A stretch of 33,081 nt of DNA from Actinomycetota bacterium (lineage in GTDB: Bacteria; Actinomycetota; Acidimicrobiia; Acidimicrobiales; Ilumatobacteraceae): assembly GCA_009702755.1 (NCBI GenBank), contig WLHL01000015.1, positions 1-33,081 on the forward strand, in the 5' to 3' direction. Of the stretch, positions 1 through 8,796 are shown piece by piece. A program made the translations under genes and the position numbers. The notes under the pieces were generated by a model. The model did no database searches and was not told the origin of the DNA. It worked only from the letters and a program-made list of their open reading frames with translations. Numbering within the stretch: the stretch's first letter is position 1; the number at the start of each line of letters is the position of its first letter.

Positions 1-444
1 GATGCGTTCATGGGTGGCCAACCAGAGCACATGATCCAGAATCTGGTGACATCGCTCCTTCCCGACCCTACGCAAGTGCGAGTTCATGAACTACTCGAGC
101 AGGGAACAGAACAAGCTCTGCGTGATGCTGTGGCACTTGTGCCTGGCAACGAAGATGCGGTGTGCTCTCTTGCGGAGTTTTTGGTGCGCACAGGTGGCGC
201 CGAAGAAGCGCTGGCTTTATTGCCACGCATTCCCGAGACAGAACGGGTGCGTCGCATTGCAGCAGCCGCACGTTTGTCATTGAATCCTGTCGATGATTTT
301 GATGACCAGTTGCAGTCATTACTGGAGCGTGTCAGGGGCGATGAAGCCGCACGACAGGAATACCTTGACATCCTGCAAACGATGGGCCCTGAGGATCCAC
401 GCACGGCGAAATACCGCAAGCAACTCACCGCTCGCTTGTTCTAA
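1..444 (+). CDS. Thioredoxin/TPR co-chaperone (YbbN/CnoX-like), C-terminal part
   Basis: The reading frame is open from base 1, so the true start lies upstream; 147 residues are visible. The first residues (DAFMGGQPE, then a short helix ending in LLP) resemble the end of a thioredoxin fold. They are followed by Ala/Leu-rich helical pairs (about residues 30-110) like the TPR modules that follow thioredoxin in YbbN/CnoX proteins. In that family the protein holds unfolded clients and protects them from oxidation, working with chaperonins. The thioredoxin active site is outside the window, so redox ability cannot be judged. The ATG at base 10 is internal, not a start. comEA follows after 27 bp on the same strand. 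The family call rests on the domain junction and helical repeats, so an unrelated TPR protein remains possible. Confidence 0.7.
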   Translation, partial: DAFMGGQPEHMIQNLVTSLLPDPTQVRVHELLEQGTEQALRDAVALVPGNEDAVCSLAEFLVRTGGAEEALALLPRIPETERVRRIAAAARLSLNPVDDFDDQLQSLLERVRGDEAARQEYLDILQTMGPEDPRTAKYRKQLTARLF

Positions 445-471
445 TTCATCTGCCGTCTTTGCCATCTGCAT

Positions 472-1191
472 GTGCACATGGCAGTCATGGAAAACATTGA
501 CTTTCAGAAGTTGCTGCGCCGACTTCGCCAATGGGTGGCGTTCATCGGGCCACAACGAATTATTGCCAGCTGTTGCACGGCCGTACTTCTTGGTGGAATC
601 GCATGGTTCGTCCTGAAGCCATCACCCGTGCCGATTGACGCATATGTTCCACGTGTCACGACAGTGTCTGCAACATCGACACCGATGTCGCCCGCCATCA
701 TCACGGTTCATGTTGCTGGTGCAGTGAATTCGCCTGGGGTGTACCGATTGCCATCATCTGCACGGGTCGTTGATGCAGTCGCATCTGCAGGCGGGGCATT
801 ACGCAGCGCTGATCTCGAATCCATCAACTTGGCGCAAACCATCACAGATACAGAACAGATCTACATACCAATCAAGAAAGTCTCACGTCCACGTGTCACG
901 ACTGCACCTCGGTTGCGTCCTCAGCGCACCACGCCGACAACTGCGCCCACAACGACGCCAGGAACAAGTAGTGGAAGTGCAGGCTCTCAACCCACTCGAT
1001 TAATCAATCTCAACTCTGCAACAGCAAGCGAACTTGATTCACTCACCGGCGTCGGGCCAAGCACTGCAAAAGCAATCATTGCGTACCGCACAAAAAAGGG
1101 ATCCTTCAGCAAGGTGGAAGATCTGTTAAATGTTCCCGGCATCGGACCAGCAAAGCTTGCGGCGCTGCGAGACCAAGTGACAGTGGGTTAG
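472..1191 (+). CDS. comEA: ComEA, membrane-anchored DNA receptor
   Basis: 239 residues. One N-terminal membrane segment (about 29-48) anchors the protein with its C-terminus outside. An SLBB domain follows (about 75-135, with VAGAVNSPGVYRLP), then a Thr/Pro-rich linker (about 137-172) and a double helix-hairpin-helix DNA-binding domain (about 177-239, LNSATASELDSLTGVGP and VPGIGPAKLAAL). This is the standard ComEA architecture: it binds incoming double-stranded DNA at the cell surface and passes it to ComEC. The start is uncertain: GTG 472, ATG 478 and ATG 487 are in frame and none has a clear ribosome binding site. The stop overlaps the convergent membrane-protein gene by 3 bases. comEC lies 500 bp downstream on the same strand, as expected. 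Confidence 0.93.
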   Translation: MHMAVMENIDFQKLLRRLRQWVAFIGPQRIIASCCTAVLLGGIAWFVLKPSPVPIDAYVPRVTTVSATSTPMSPAIITVHVAGAVNSPGVYRLPSSARVVDAVASAGGALRSADLESINLAQTITDTEQIYIPIKKVSRPRVTTAPRLRPQRTTPTTAPTTTPGTSSGSAGSQPTRLINLNSATASELDSLTGVGPSTAKAIIAYRTKKGSFSKVEDLLNVPGIGPAKLAALRDQVTVG

Positions 1192-1634
1192 AACGCGCCG
1201 AGTGCAACAGCACCGATGATGAGTGCGCCTGCTGCGCCGATCCATAGACCAAGGCCGAGGAATACAAACTCGCGAGCCCACTCTCGCCAACCCACGACGG
1301 GTCGTTTCGACACGCGTGCTGCCACTGTTTGGCCGATGAACCACCAGATGACAGAGCTTGAGATGACGGCGACAAGGAGTCGTTGACCGCCGCCAGACGC
1401 GGGCATACCGAGAATCGGCATCACAGGAAGAGCCATCACCATGAGAACGAACGAGAGCGCACCGCCGATGACGCCTGGCAGGATCCACGAGAGCACAATG
1501 CCGCCGAACCACATCGCAGCGGCAACACCAATCGCCATGAGTCCACCGCGACGGCGAATAGCTCGTCGTGTTGCTGCAACGCCACCAGGAAGTAGTGGGC
1601 GCGATTCACGAGTCGAAGTTGAGTTGCTGCCCAC
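1188..1634 (-). CDS. Small polytopic membrane protein of unknown function
   Basis: 148 residues, not recognised. A basic, Arg-rich N-terminus (residues 9-31) is followed by about four hydrophobic segments: near 33-55, 56-76, 84-104 and 121-147. The Arg-rich start suggests the N-terminus is cytoplasmic. The start used is GTG 1634; the Met at residue 33 is a possible internal start. It sits on the minus strand between comEA and comEC, its stop codon overlapping the comEA stop. A plus-strand extension of the comEC frame covers the same DNA, but that extension is Pro/Arg/Ala-rich and has no family features, whereas this frame gives a coherent membrane protein. A role in DNA uptake is possible from position only. 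Confidence 0.6.
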   Translation of the reverse strand: MGSNSTSTRESRPLLPGGVAATRRAIRRRGGLMAIGVAAAMWFGGIVLSWILPGVIGGALSFVLMVMALPVMPILGMPASGGGQRLLVAVISSSVIWWFIGQTVAARVSKRPVVGWREWAREFVFLGLGLWIGAAGALIIGAVALGAF

Positions 1635-1689
1635 ATCTCAACTGTACGTGGGCAGTACTAGGCCTCGCGTGCATCGTGTGGGTTCATCA

Positions 1690-3063
1690 ATGAATTGGCT
1701 ATTTCTTGCAGTTGTTCTGTGGGCAAGTACGTGGGTCGGCGAGTGGTGGCCACGTGTATCCAACGGACGGGTCGCCGGTCTCGTGTTGTTGGGCGCGGGG
1801 TGCATCTTCTTTCGCTATTCGCTGCTTCCTCTGTCTGTCATTGTCCTCATGCTGTTTGCTGTTGGTCTGACAAGTGGCTCTGCGGCATGGCATCAGGGCA
1901 GTGATGTGCGTGAAGGTGCATGTTCTGGCATTGCAACGATTCGTGTGGACCCATCGTTTCGTTCCTATGGAACTGCAACAGTGCTTGAACTTGATAAGAA
2001 GAGATACAAGGTGTTGGCGTATGGCGCGCCAGGTCGTGTCATTGCACAACGCCTCGTTGGTGAGTCAGTTCGTGTCGAAGGGGAGTGCTCGCGCAACGAG
2101 GGGCAATTCGCACGCTTTGATCACATCAACCATGTCGTCGGGCGTCTCACTGTTGCATCAGTTTCTGAAACGTATTCCGAAGGTTCTGTGTTTGTTCGAA
2201 CAGCAAACCGTATGAGGCGTTCCCTTGTCCGTGGGGTCGAGCGCATGCCAGCCGAACATCGTGCATTGTTCACGGGGCTCGTCATTGGCGATGATCGAGA
2301 TCAGTCTCCAGCGATGGTGCAACGGTTTCGAGACAGTGGCTTGTCTCACCTGTGTGCAGTATCGGGGCAGAACGTGGCGTATCTGCTCATCGTTGCGTCA
2401 CCTCTCTTGAAACGACGAAGCAATTGGGTGAAGTGGTGTCTCACGATGTTGTTGCTGGTGTGGTTCGTTGCTCTCACACGCGGTGAGCCATCGGTGCTAC
2501 GTGCAGCATTCATGGCGGGCATGGTTGCCAGCAATGCATTACTGAAATCACCGGCCAACGCCCGCATTGTTTTGTCTCGCGCGGTGATTGTGCTGCTTCT
2601 GATTGATCCGATGTTGGCGTGGAGCGTGGGGTTTGCACTCAGTGTCGGAGCAACGACTGGGTTGGCGTGGGCATCAGCGGGAATTGGTCGCATGATGGGC
2701 TCGCGTGGGGTGTTAGCCGCAACATTGGCAGCTCAATTAGGCACTGCACCCATCTCGGTTCTTGTGTTTGGGATTGTGCCCGTGATCTCACTTCTCGCAA
2801 ATCCACTTGCGATTCCAGTTGCAGGGTTTGTGATGACGGTCGGGTTGCCGATTGCGTTGCTTGCCTCTGCTGTCCCCGTGTTGGTGCCGTTGGTGTCGTG
2901 GCTGCTGACCATTCCTGTCGCATGGGTTGACGGAGTTTCGAGGATTGCCTCGTTTCTTTCGCCGCAGGGCTGGTGGAACGGTGGAATATGGCTGATTGTG
3001 GTGGTTCTGCTGTTGTATCGCATGAAGAAAAATGCACAGAGGCACACCGCTGTGGCAGGGTAG
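1690..3063 (+). CDS. comEC: ComEC/Rec2 DNA-uptake channel, without metallo-beta-lactamase domain
   Basis: The start chosen is ATG 1690 (MNWLFLAVVLW), where hydrophobic ComEC-like sequence begins; GTG 1669 and 1678 are alternatives. This gives 457 residues. Three N-terminal membrane segments lead to an OB-like extracytoplasmic region (about 75-170). The competence domain follows, with the family signature LFTGLVIGDD...FRDSGLSHLCAVSGQNVAYL and the later GFALSVGATTGL segment, then several more membrane helices. ComEC forms the inner-membrane channel that admits single-stranded DNA. Family members of about 750 residues end in a metallo-beta-lactamase domain thought to degrade the other strand; here the protein stops right after the last helix (LIVVVLLLYRMKK) and the domain is absent. 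holA begins 5 bp after the stop, so the short form is not caused by the window edge. Confidence 0.92.
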   Translation: MNWLFLAVVLWASTWVGEWWPRVSNGRVAGLVLLGAGCIFFRYSLLPLSVIVLMLFAVGLTSGSAAWHQGSDVREGACSGIATIRVDPSFRSYGTATVLELDKKRYKVLAYGAPGRVIAQRLVGESVRVEGECSRNEGQFARFDHINHVVGRLTVASVSETYSEGSVFVRTANRMRRSLVRGVERMPAEHRALFTGLVIGDDRDQSPAMVQRFRDSGLSHLCAVSGQNVAYLLIVASPLLKRRSNWVKWCLTMLLLVWFVALTRGEPSVLRAAFMAGMVASNALLKSPANARIVLSRAVIVLLLIDPMLAWSVGFALSVGATTGLAWASAGIGRMMGSRGVLAATLAAQLGTAPISVLVFGIVPVISLLANPLAIPVAGFVMTVGLPIALLASAVPVLVPLVSWLLTIPVAWVDGVSRIASFLSPQGWWNGGIWLIVVVLLLYRMKKNAQRHTAVAG

Positions 3064-3068
3064 TGGGC

Positions 3069-4055
3069 GTGAGTGTGTACCTGATTTCTGGCGATGAGAG
3101 TCTCATCAGCCTTGAACTCACCACACTGGTCGATCGCTTGGTGGGCGATAACGATCGTTCGATGATGGTCGATGACTTCGATTGTTCCGACAGCACGTTT
3201 GCAATTGGTGGTGTTGCTGATGCGCTCACCACGATGTCGCTGTTTATGGAACGCAAGGTGGTTGTTCTTCGTCACCTACAAGATCTTCTTGCTGAAGATG
3301 TCGACACATTTGTGGCAGCCATCGATGCATGTATTGAAGAGGTCGACCTCGTCATTACGTCTACAGGGCGCGTGGTGAAGGCAGTCTCCGACGCGTGCAA
3401 GCGTGCGAAAGCCGAGACCATTGGTGCTGCAGTCGTCAGTAATCAAAACGAGCGCATCAAATGGGTAGAAACCAAGTTGGTGGAAGCTGGCTTCACGTAT
3501 TCACCCGATGCGGGTCGGCTTATTGCGTCGTGGTTCGGCGGAGACCATGCCCGTATTGCAGGCCTCTTGGCCACGCTCACCTCGGCATACGGCGAAGGCG
3601 CAAAGTTGTCGCGCTCAGACATCGAAGTGTTCCTTGGTGAGGCAGGCAGTGTTGCGCCGTGGGATCTCACCGATGCCGTCGACGCCGGTGACTCGACCAA
3701 AGCACTTCTCATGCTGCATCGCATGATGGGGGACTCCCACCCTCTGCAGATTCTCGCGCTCTTGGCGAACCGCTATGCACAAATGATGAAGATCGATGGT
3801 CGTGGTGTTCGCACAGCGGCTGATGCGGTGGAGATCCTCGGCGGCAAAGAGTTCACGGCACGTAAAGTTCTCGAGCAGTACCAGCGTCTCGGCAGTGCAG
3901 GAATTTCACGGGCCATCTCGCTCATTGCGACGGCAGACCTCGACCTACGTGGCGGAAAAGACTGGGAGCCAGAACTGGTGATGGAAGTGCTGGTGGCACG
4001 ACTGTCGCGTCTTGGTGGTGCAGCCCCACAGCGGGCGCGCGCATACAAGCGTTAG
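3069..4055 (+). CDS. holA: DNA polymerase III delta subunit
   Basis: 328 residues from GTG 3069 (VSVYLISGDESL), 5 bp after comEC. The upstream in-frame extension lies inside comEC and was discarded. HolA is the clamp-loader subunit that opens the beta sliding clamp. The N-terminal segment VYLISGDE, the central SLFMERKVVVLRHLQDL strand-helix pattern and the C-terminal collar region (RMMGDSHPLQILALLANRYAQMM) match the family, including the absence of a Walker A motif. The comEA-comEC-holA-rpsT order is widespread in Actinobacteria and supports the call. It is likely co-transcribed with comEC. Confidence 0.93.
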   Translation: MSVYLISGDESLISLELTTLVDRLVGDNDRSMMVDDFDCSDSTFAIGGVADALTTMSLFMERKVVVLRHLQDLLAEDVDTFVAAIDACIEEVDLVITSTGRVVKAVSDACKRAKAETIGAAVVSNQNERIKWVETKLVEAGFTYSPDAGRLIASWFGGDHARIAGLLATLTSAYGEGAKLSRSDIEVFLGEAGSVAPWDLTDAVDAGDSTKALLMLHRMMGDSHPLQILALLANRYAQMMKIDGRGVRTAADAVEILGGKEFTARKVLEQYQRLGSAGISRAISLIATADLDLRGGKDWEPELVMEVLVARLSRLGGAAPQRARAYKR

Positions 4056-4072
4056 AAGTTTTTTGGCGGGGA

Positions 4073-4136
4073 GCGTCGATATGACGCGATCAGAAAGTCT
4101 GATTACTTGGAAGATTTAATTGCTATGAAGCAATTA
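4073..4136 (-). terminator. Three consecutive stem-loops between holA and rpsT 3' ends
   Basis: The short gap between the convergent holA and rpsT genes holds three small inverted repeats: GCGTC/GACGC (4073-4077 with 4083-4087), ATCAGA/TCTGAT (4089-4094 with 4098-4103) and TAATTGC/GCAATTA (4117-4123 with 4130-4136). The last includes the rpsT stop codon. No stem is followed by a long U-run in the rpsT direction. In the holA direction the T6 run (4059-4064) lies before the stems, not after. Termination or 3'-end protection for both genes is likely but the mechanism is uncertain. Confidence 0.45.
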
Positions 4137-4391
4137 CTTGGCTGCGAGGTTGAAACGCTTCATCAAGCGGCTCTTACGACGAGCAGCTGAGTTCGGGTGA
4201 ATGATTCCCTTGGCAGCAGCCATGTCGATGCGCTTGACGGCAGCACGAAGGCTTTCTTCACCCTCAGGGGTGCCAGCGTTGTCGGTTGCAGTGCGGATAC
4301 GTGTCTTCAGCTCGCTCTTGACGGCCTTGTTACGGTCTGCTGCTTTTGCGTTGGTAAGAATGCGCTTCTTTTGGCTCTTGATGTTTGCCAC
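4134..4391 (-). CDS. rpsT: 30S ribosomal protein S20
   Basis: 85 residues, the usual length. The sequence is a classic S20: start MANIKSQKKRI, very Lys/Arg-rich, with AVKRIDMAAAKGIIHPNSAARRKSRL near the C-terminus. S20 binds 16S rRNA early in 30S assembly. The start codon is GTG at 4391. It has no visible Shine-Dalgarno sequence, but a good promoter lies immediately upstream, so the mRNA may be leaderless or nearly so. It is divergent from lepA and convergent with holA, as in many actinobacteria. Confidence 0.97.
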   Translation of the reverse strand: MANIKSQKKRILTNAKAADRNKAVKSELKTRIRTATDNAGTPEGEESLRAAVKRIDMAAAKGIIHPNSAARRKSRLMKRFNLAAK

Positions 4392-4399
4392 GAGTAACG

Positions 4400-4428
4400 A
4401 GGCTATCGGGAGACAGCCCCGTCCCCAA
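4400..4428 (-). promoter_or_regulatory. Probable rpsT promoter, near-leaderless
   Basis: On the minus strand TTGGGG (4428-4423) and TAGCCT (4405-4400) are separated by exactly 17 bp. This fits a sigma-70-type -35 and an actinobacterial TANNNT -10 box. A start site about 7 bp after the -10 box falls within 2 bases of the GTG start codon at 4391. This explains the lack of a ribosome binding site, as leaderless mRNAs are common in Actinobacteria. On the plus strand, TAGGCT (4438-4443) could be the -10 of lepA, with a leader of only about 5 nt, but no good -35 is visible for it. Confidence 0.5.
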
Positions 4429-4454
4429 CCGCACAGGTAGGCTCCAATTAGCCC

Positions 4455-6239
4455 ATGGACATCTCAAAAATCCGCAATTTCTCGATCATTGCCCACATTG
4501 ACCATGGCAAGTCGACCCTCTCCGACCGCATCCTTGAGATGACAGGTGCGGTTCAAGCGCGCGACATGAAGGCCCAGTATCTCGACTCAATGGACCTCGA
4601 GCGTGAGCGTGGCATCACGATTAAGGCGCAGAACGTTCGCGTAAATTGGAAAGGCCACACCTTCCACCTCATTGATACTCCCGGGCACGTCGACTTTGGT
4701 TACGAAGTCAGTCGTTCATTAGCTGCGTGTGAAGGCGTGGTGCTTGTGGTGGATGCGGCACAGGGCATCGAAGCGCAGACGCTCGCGAACTGTTATCTGG
4801 CCCTTGAGAATGACCTTGAGATTGTCGCGGTTCTCAACAAGATCGACCTTCCCGCAGCAGACCCAGATCGCTATGCCCAAGAGATTGAGAACATTCTGGG
4901 CATTCCTGCAGAAGACATCTTGCGTATCTCTGCAAAGACAGGAGCCGGAGTGGCAGAACTGTTGGACGAGATCATTGAAAAGATTCCTGCTCCTCAGGGC
5001 GACATCGATGCGCCATTGCAGGCGCTGATTTTCGACTCACAGTTCGACCAATACCGCGGTGTTGTCTCGAGTGTTCGCGTGATGCAGGGCCGAATGACAA
5101 CAGGCAGTCGTTTGCAGTTCATGCAAACACGTGCCACGCACGATGCAATCGAAATTGGTGCACGTCAACCAGGGCCAGAGCCATTGCCTGAACTTGGGCC
5201 TGGCGAAGTGGGATATCTCATTGCAGGCATCAAAGACGTGGCTGAAGCACGAAGCGGTGAAACAGTCACCACTTTGCATGCAGGCTCGTCGGAGCCATTG
5301 CCGGGATACCGCGACCCGAAGGCCATGGTGTTCTGTGGTTTGTATCCCATTGATGGTGACGACTTTGAAAACCTTCGCGAGAGTCTCGAAAAACTGAAAC
5401 TCAATGACGCGTCTATTACCTATGAGCCTGAGTCTTCTGGTGCTCTTGGTTTCGGGTTCCGTTGTGGCTTCCTTGGTTTGCTGCACATGGAGATTGTGAA
5501 AGAACGTCTCGAGCGCGAATTCAACTTGGCTCTCATTGCAACAGCTCCATCAGTGGCATATCGCGTCACGAAGACTGACGGAGAAGTCATCACAGTAGAG
5601 AACCCTGCAGATCTTCCACCCACACAGAACATCAACTTCATTGAAGAGCCATTCTTCAAGGTCAACATCATTACGCCGAAGGATTACACCGGCACGTTGA
5701 TGGAACTGTGCCAGTCGCGTCGTGGCGAAATGGTGAAGTTGGAGTATCTCTCACCTGAACGTGTTGAGTTGCACTACCTCGTGCCCTTGGCAGAAGTGGT
5801 TGTCGACTTCTTTGATCAGATGAAGAGCCGCACTCAAGGATACGCAAGCCTTGACTATGAACTCGAGGGTTATCGCCCGAGTGCATTGGTGTTGGTCGAC
5901 ATTCTTCTTAATGCGCAGCCAGCGGATGCCTTCAGCACCATCGTGCACCGTGACAAAGCATTTGATTACGGACGCCGCATGTGCGAGAAACTTCGCGAAT
6001 TGATTCCACGCCAGATGTTCGACGTTCCTATCCAGGCTGCAATCGGCGGAAAAGTTATTGCTCGTGAAACAGTGAAGGCCAAGCGCAAGGACGTGTTGGC
6101 GAAGTGCTACGGCGGTGACATCACTCGTAAGCGCAAACTCCTCGAGAAGCAGAAGGAAGGCAAGAAGAAGATGAAAGCGATCGGCCGTGTTGAAGTGCCG
6201 GGCGACGTTTTCATCAGTGCCTTGAAGTTGGACGACTGA
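4455..6239 (+). CDS. lepA: Elongation factor 4 (LepA), ribosomal back-translocase GTPase
   Basis: 594 residues, full length. The GTPase motifs are intact: AHIDHGKST (P-loop), ERGITIKAQ (switch I), DTPGHVDF and NKID. The elongation-factor domains follow, then the LepA-specific C-terminal domain ([21 protein letters not shown]). LepA acts on ribosomes under stress and in 30S maturation. ATG 4455 gives the standard start [21 protein letters not shown]. Its stop codon overlaps the start of the next gene by one base (TGATG), so it probably heads the operon that runs to hemW. Confidence 0.98.
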   Translation: MDISKIRNFSIIAHIDHGKSTLSDRILEMTGAVQARDMKAQYLDSMDLERERGITIKAQNVRVNWKGHTFHLIDTPGHVDFGYEVSRSLAACEGVVLVVDAAQGIEAQTLANCYLALENDLEIVAVLNKIDLPAADPDRYAQEIENILGIPAEDILRISAKTGAGVAELLDEIIEKIPAPQGDIDAPLQALIFDSQFDQYRGVVSSVRVMQGRMTTGSRLQFMQTRATHDAIEIGARQPGPEPLPELGPGEVGYLIAGIKDVAEARSGETVTTLHAGSSEPLPGYRDPKAMVFCGLYPIDGDDFENLRESLEKLKLNDASITYEPESSGALGFGFRCGFLGLLHMEIVKERLEREFNLALIATAPSVAYRVTKTDGEVITVENPADLPPTQNINFIEEPFFKVNIITPKDYTGTLMELCQSRRGEMVKLEYLSPERVELHYLVPLAEVVVDFFDQMKSRTQGYASLDYELEGYRPSALVLVDILLNAQPADAFSTIVHRDKAFDYGRRMCEKLRELIPRQMFDVPIQAAIGGKVIARETVKAKRKDVLAKCYGGDITRKRKLLEKQKEGKKKMKAIGRVEVPGDVFISALKLDD

Positions 6240-7441
6240 TGTCTGACACGACGGTGAACGAAAAAGGTAATCCTTTTCGTTCCCTTCGCCATCGCAATGT
6301 CCGTGTGTATTTCATTGGGCTCTTGTTGTCCAATGTCGGCACGTGGATGCAATTCACTGCAACCTCACTTCTGATCTACAGCATCAATAACCGAGCAACT
6401 GATGCGGGCTTAAACACTCTGTTCCAGTTTTTGCCGATGCTGTTGTTGGGCGCGTGGGCTGGTGGCTTTGCTGACAGATTCGATCGTCGTACCATCACCA
6501 TCTGGACACAATCTGCGTTATTGGTTCAAGCGGTGCTGCTGGCGATTGCCGACTTCAGTGGATGGGCATCCTTGCCCGTTATCTATTCGCTGTCCCTTGT
6601 CTTGGGTGTTGCGAATGCCATTGATAACCCGTCACGTCGAGGTTTAGTGACGGAACTCGTTGACCCGAGTGACATTCCTAATGCGATGTCTCTGAATACA
6701 ACGGTGATGACAGGGTCGCGCATTTTTGGCCCTGCACTTGCCGCCGCACTGATTGGCCCGCTGGGCACAGCATGGTTGTTCTCGTTTAATGCATTGTCGT
6801 ACGTTTTTGTTATCGCTTCATTGTTGATGCTGCGCCGTGAGGACATGGTGCCGGCAACGGTCGCCCCGCGTTCTGGCAAACCAGTGCGAGAGGCGCTGAA
6901 GTTTGTGTGGGCAGATGTTTCGCTTCGTTACACGTTCATCGTGTTCATCGTTGTCAGCACGTTCGCATTCAACTACAGCGTGGTGTTGCCCAAGCTGAGT
7001 GACGTGGAGTGGAACGAGCCGAATGGATACGCAATTCTTCTAACCCTCACCAGTGTCGGAAGCATTGTTGGTGCATTGGCAACAGCTCGTTTTCAGGTGA
7101 TCACAATGCGCTGGTACGCGATGTTGATTGCTATCTGTGGTGTGGCGTGCATTGGCATGGGCTTTGCACCGAACTTTGCCATTGCATGCCTGATGGCATT
7201 GCCCCTTGGTTTTGGTGGAACAGGCCTCGTTGCATCGATGACGGGGCTGACGCAGCAAAAGGCACCACCAGAGATGCGCGGTCGCATGATGGCATTGCAG
7301 TCTGTGGCGTTTCTCGGTTCCACACCTATCGGTGGCCCGATCACCGGATGGATTGGTGACCACGTCAGCATTCAATGGTCATTGGCATACGGTGGCATCG
7401 CCGCGTTGCTAATTCTCCCTCTCTTAAAGAAGGCGCAATGA
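6239..7441 (+). CDS. MFS transporter (EntS/MFS_3-like)
   Basis: 400 residues with about 12 hydrophobic helices. The start FRSLRHRNVRVYFIGLLLSNVGTWMQ is typical of the MFS_3/enterobactin-exporter-like group. The loop GGFADRFDRRTI matches the MFS signature between helices 2 and 3 (G-x3-D-R-x-G-R/K-R-like), and a second half begins near residue 220. The family exports siderophores, drugs or unknown metabolites by proton antiport; the substrate cannot be read from sequence. The gene overlaps the lepA stop by one base and the photolyase start by 4 bases (ATGA), so translation is likely coupled to both. Confidence 0.88.
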   Translation: MSDTTVNEKGNPFRSLRHRNVRVYFIGLLLSNVGTWMQFTATSLLIYSINNRATDAGLNTLFQFLPMLLLGAWAGGFADRFDRRTITIWTQSALLVQAVLLAIADFSGWASLPVIYSLSLVLGVANAIDNPSRRGLVTELVDPSDIPNAMSLNTTVMTGSRIFGPALAAALIGPLGTAWLFSFNALSYVFVIASLLMLRREDMVPATVAPRSGKPVREALKFVWADVSLRYTFIVFIVVSTFAFNYSVVLPKLSDVEWNEPNGYAILLTLTSVGSIVGALATARFQVITMRWYAMLIAICGVACIGMGFAPNFAIACLMALPLGFGGTGLVASMTGLTQQKAPPEMRGRMMALQSVAFLGSTPIGGPITGWIGDHVSIQWSLAYGGIAALLILPLLKKAQ

Positions 7442-8784
7442 GTACAGCAGTTTGGTGGATTCGCCGTGATATCCGACGTACCGACAACAAGGCACTGCAG
7501 TCTGCAGCAGCGGCGGGAACAGTTGTGCCGTTGTTTGTGTGGGACGACGTGTTGATGAACAACGCGGGTGGCTTTCGAGGACAATTCATGTGTCGCGCAT
7601 TGAACGCTCTTGACAATTCCGTGGATCGTGCACTCATCTATCGAAACGGTCCGCCTGCCGATGCTGTTGTGGAGTTCTGCCGTTTGGTCGGGGCAGACAC
7701 AGTGCACATCACTGAAGACTTCGCGCCATACGGCCGCAAGCGCGATGCAGAAGTAGAGAAAGCTCTCATTGCCGATGGACGTCGTTTAGTGCGGGCTGAC
7801 ACGCCGTATGTCATCGCACCAGGAACGGTGCGCAAGGATGACGGAACACCAGTGAAGGTGTTTACGCCGTTCTACAAGCGGTGGCTCACGCATCAATGGA
7901 CATCGGCGCCAGAGAGCGAATTGACGTTTGCGGATTTCCGAGATCTCTGCGTTGGCTCGCGCATGGAAGAGGGTTGGACTGCACTGAGTGCGAACCCGAG
8001 TGAAGAATCCGCATGGGAACGTTTCGACGAATGGTCACAGCGCGCGATGGGTGAATACAAGGAAGCGCGCAACATGCCCGGAGTTGATGGCACGTCGATG
8101 ATGTCGCCGTATTTGAAGTTCGGCATCATTCATCCTCGCCAACTGTTGCAGCGACTTGATGGTTCAGCCGGTTCCGACGTGTTCCGATCAGAGATCGCTT
8201 GGCGTGAGTTCTATGCCGATGTTCTCTTTCATCAGCCTGAGACAACATGGAAAAACCTGCAACCAAAGATGGATGCTTTGCCGGTTGATTCGGGTCCGGT
8301 TGCTGAAGAACGCTTTGCGCAGTTTTGCGCCGGCAAAACCGGTTACCCCATCGTGGACGCAGGTGTACGACAGTTGCTGGGCTCGGGCTGGATGCATAAT
8401 CGCGTGCGCATGATTGTGGCCAGTTTCCTCGTGAAGGACTTGCACTTACCATGGCAGTGGGGCGCCAAATTCTTTATGGAACATCTCTTGGACGGCGACG
8501 TTGCATCGAATACCCACGGGTGGCAGTGGACTGCAGGGACGGGCACCGATGCATCACCGTTCTTTCGTGTTTTCAACCCGATGGGCCAGAGTGAAAAGTT
8601 TGACCCCACGGGTGAGTACTTGCGCCGCTGGATTCCCGAGATCGCACATTTAGACAACAAGAGTATTCATGCCCCGTGGACGCTGGGATTACTTGCCCCT
8701 GCGGACTATCCAGAGCCGATGGTGGACCATGCACTGGAACGAGAAGAAGCATTAGCCCGCTACAAAGCCGTCAGTGGAAAGTAA
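7438..8784 (+). CDS. phr: Deoxyribodipyrimidine photo-lyase
   Basis: 448 residues from ATG 7438, which overlaps the MFS stop (ATGA); an upstream in-frame start lies inside the MFS gene. The N-terminal alpha/beta domain (VWWIRRDIRRTDN...VPLFVWDD) carries the antenna-cofactor fold. The C-terminal FAD domain has SPYLKFGIIHPRQLL, WREFYADVLF, GYPIVDAGVRQL, GWMHNRVRM and HGWQWTAGTGTDASPFFRVFNP. These regions bind FAD and hold the tryptophan electron-transfer chain and the asparagine (VASNTHGW) that is typical of CPD photolyases. The enzyme repairs UV-induced cyclobutane pyrimidine dimers using blue light, which suits an organism of sunlit water. hrcA follows after 12 bp. A 6-4 photolyase or cryptochrome is less likely given these motifs. 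Confidence 0.95.
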   Translation: MSTAVWWIRRDIRRTDNKALQSAAAAGTVVPLFVWDDVLMNNAGGFRGQFMCRALNALDNSVDRALIYRNGPPADAVVEFCRLVGADTVHITEDFAPYGRKRDAEVEKALIADGRRLVRADTPYVIAPGTVRKDDGTPVKVFTPFYKRWLTHQWTSAPESELTFADFRDLCVGSRMEEGWTALSANPSEESAWERFDEWSQRAMGEYKEARNMPGVDGTSMMSPYLKFGIIHPRQLLQRLDGSAGSDVFRSEIAWREFYADVLFHQPETTWKNLQPKMDALPVDSGPVAEERFAQFCAGKTGYPIVDAGVRQLLGSGWMHNRVRMIVASFLVKDLHLPWQWGAKFFMEHLLDGDVASNTHGWQWTAGTGTDASPFFRVFNPMGQSEKFDPTGEYLRRWIPEIAHLDNKSIHAPWTLGLLAPADYPEPMVDHALEREEALARYKAVSGK

Positions 8785-8796
8785 AATCTTCTGACC

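Noticed and set aside
1441-1689. N-terminal extension of comEC
   Set aside because: It would overlap the minus-strand membrane-protein gene. Its sequence is Pro/Arg/Ala-rich without membrane segments, whereas ComEC-like hydrophobic sequence begins at ATG 1690.
2639-3275. Minus-strand frames over comEC and holA
   Set aside because: Several long frames overlap each other antisense to well-supported genes and have no recognisable domains.
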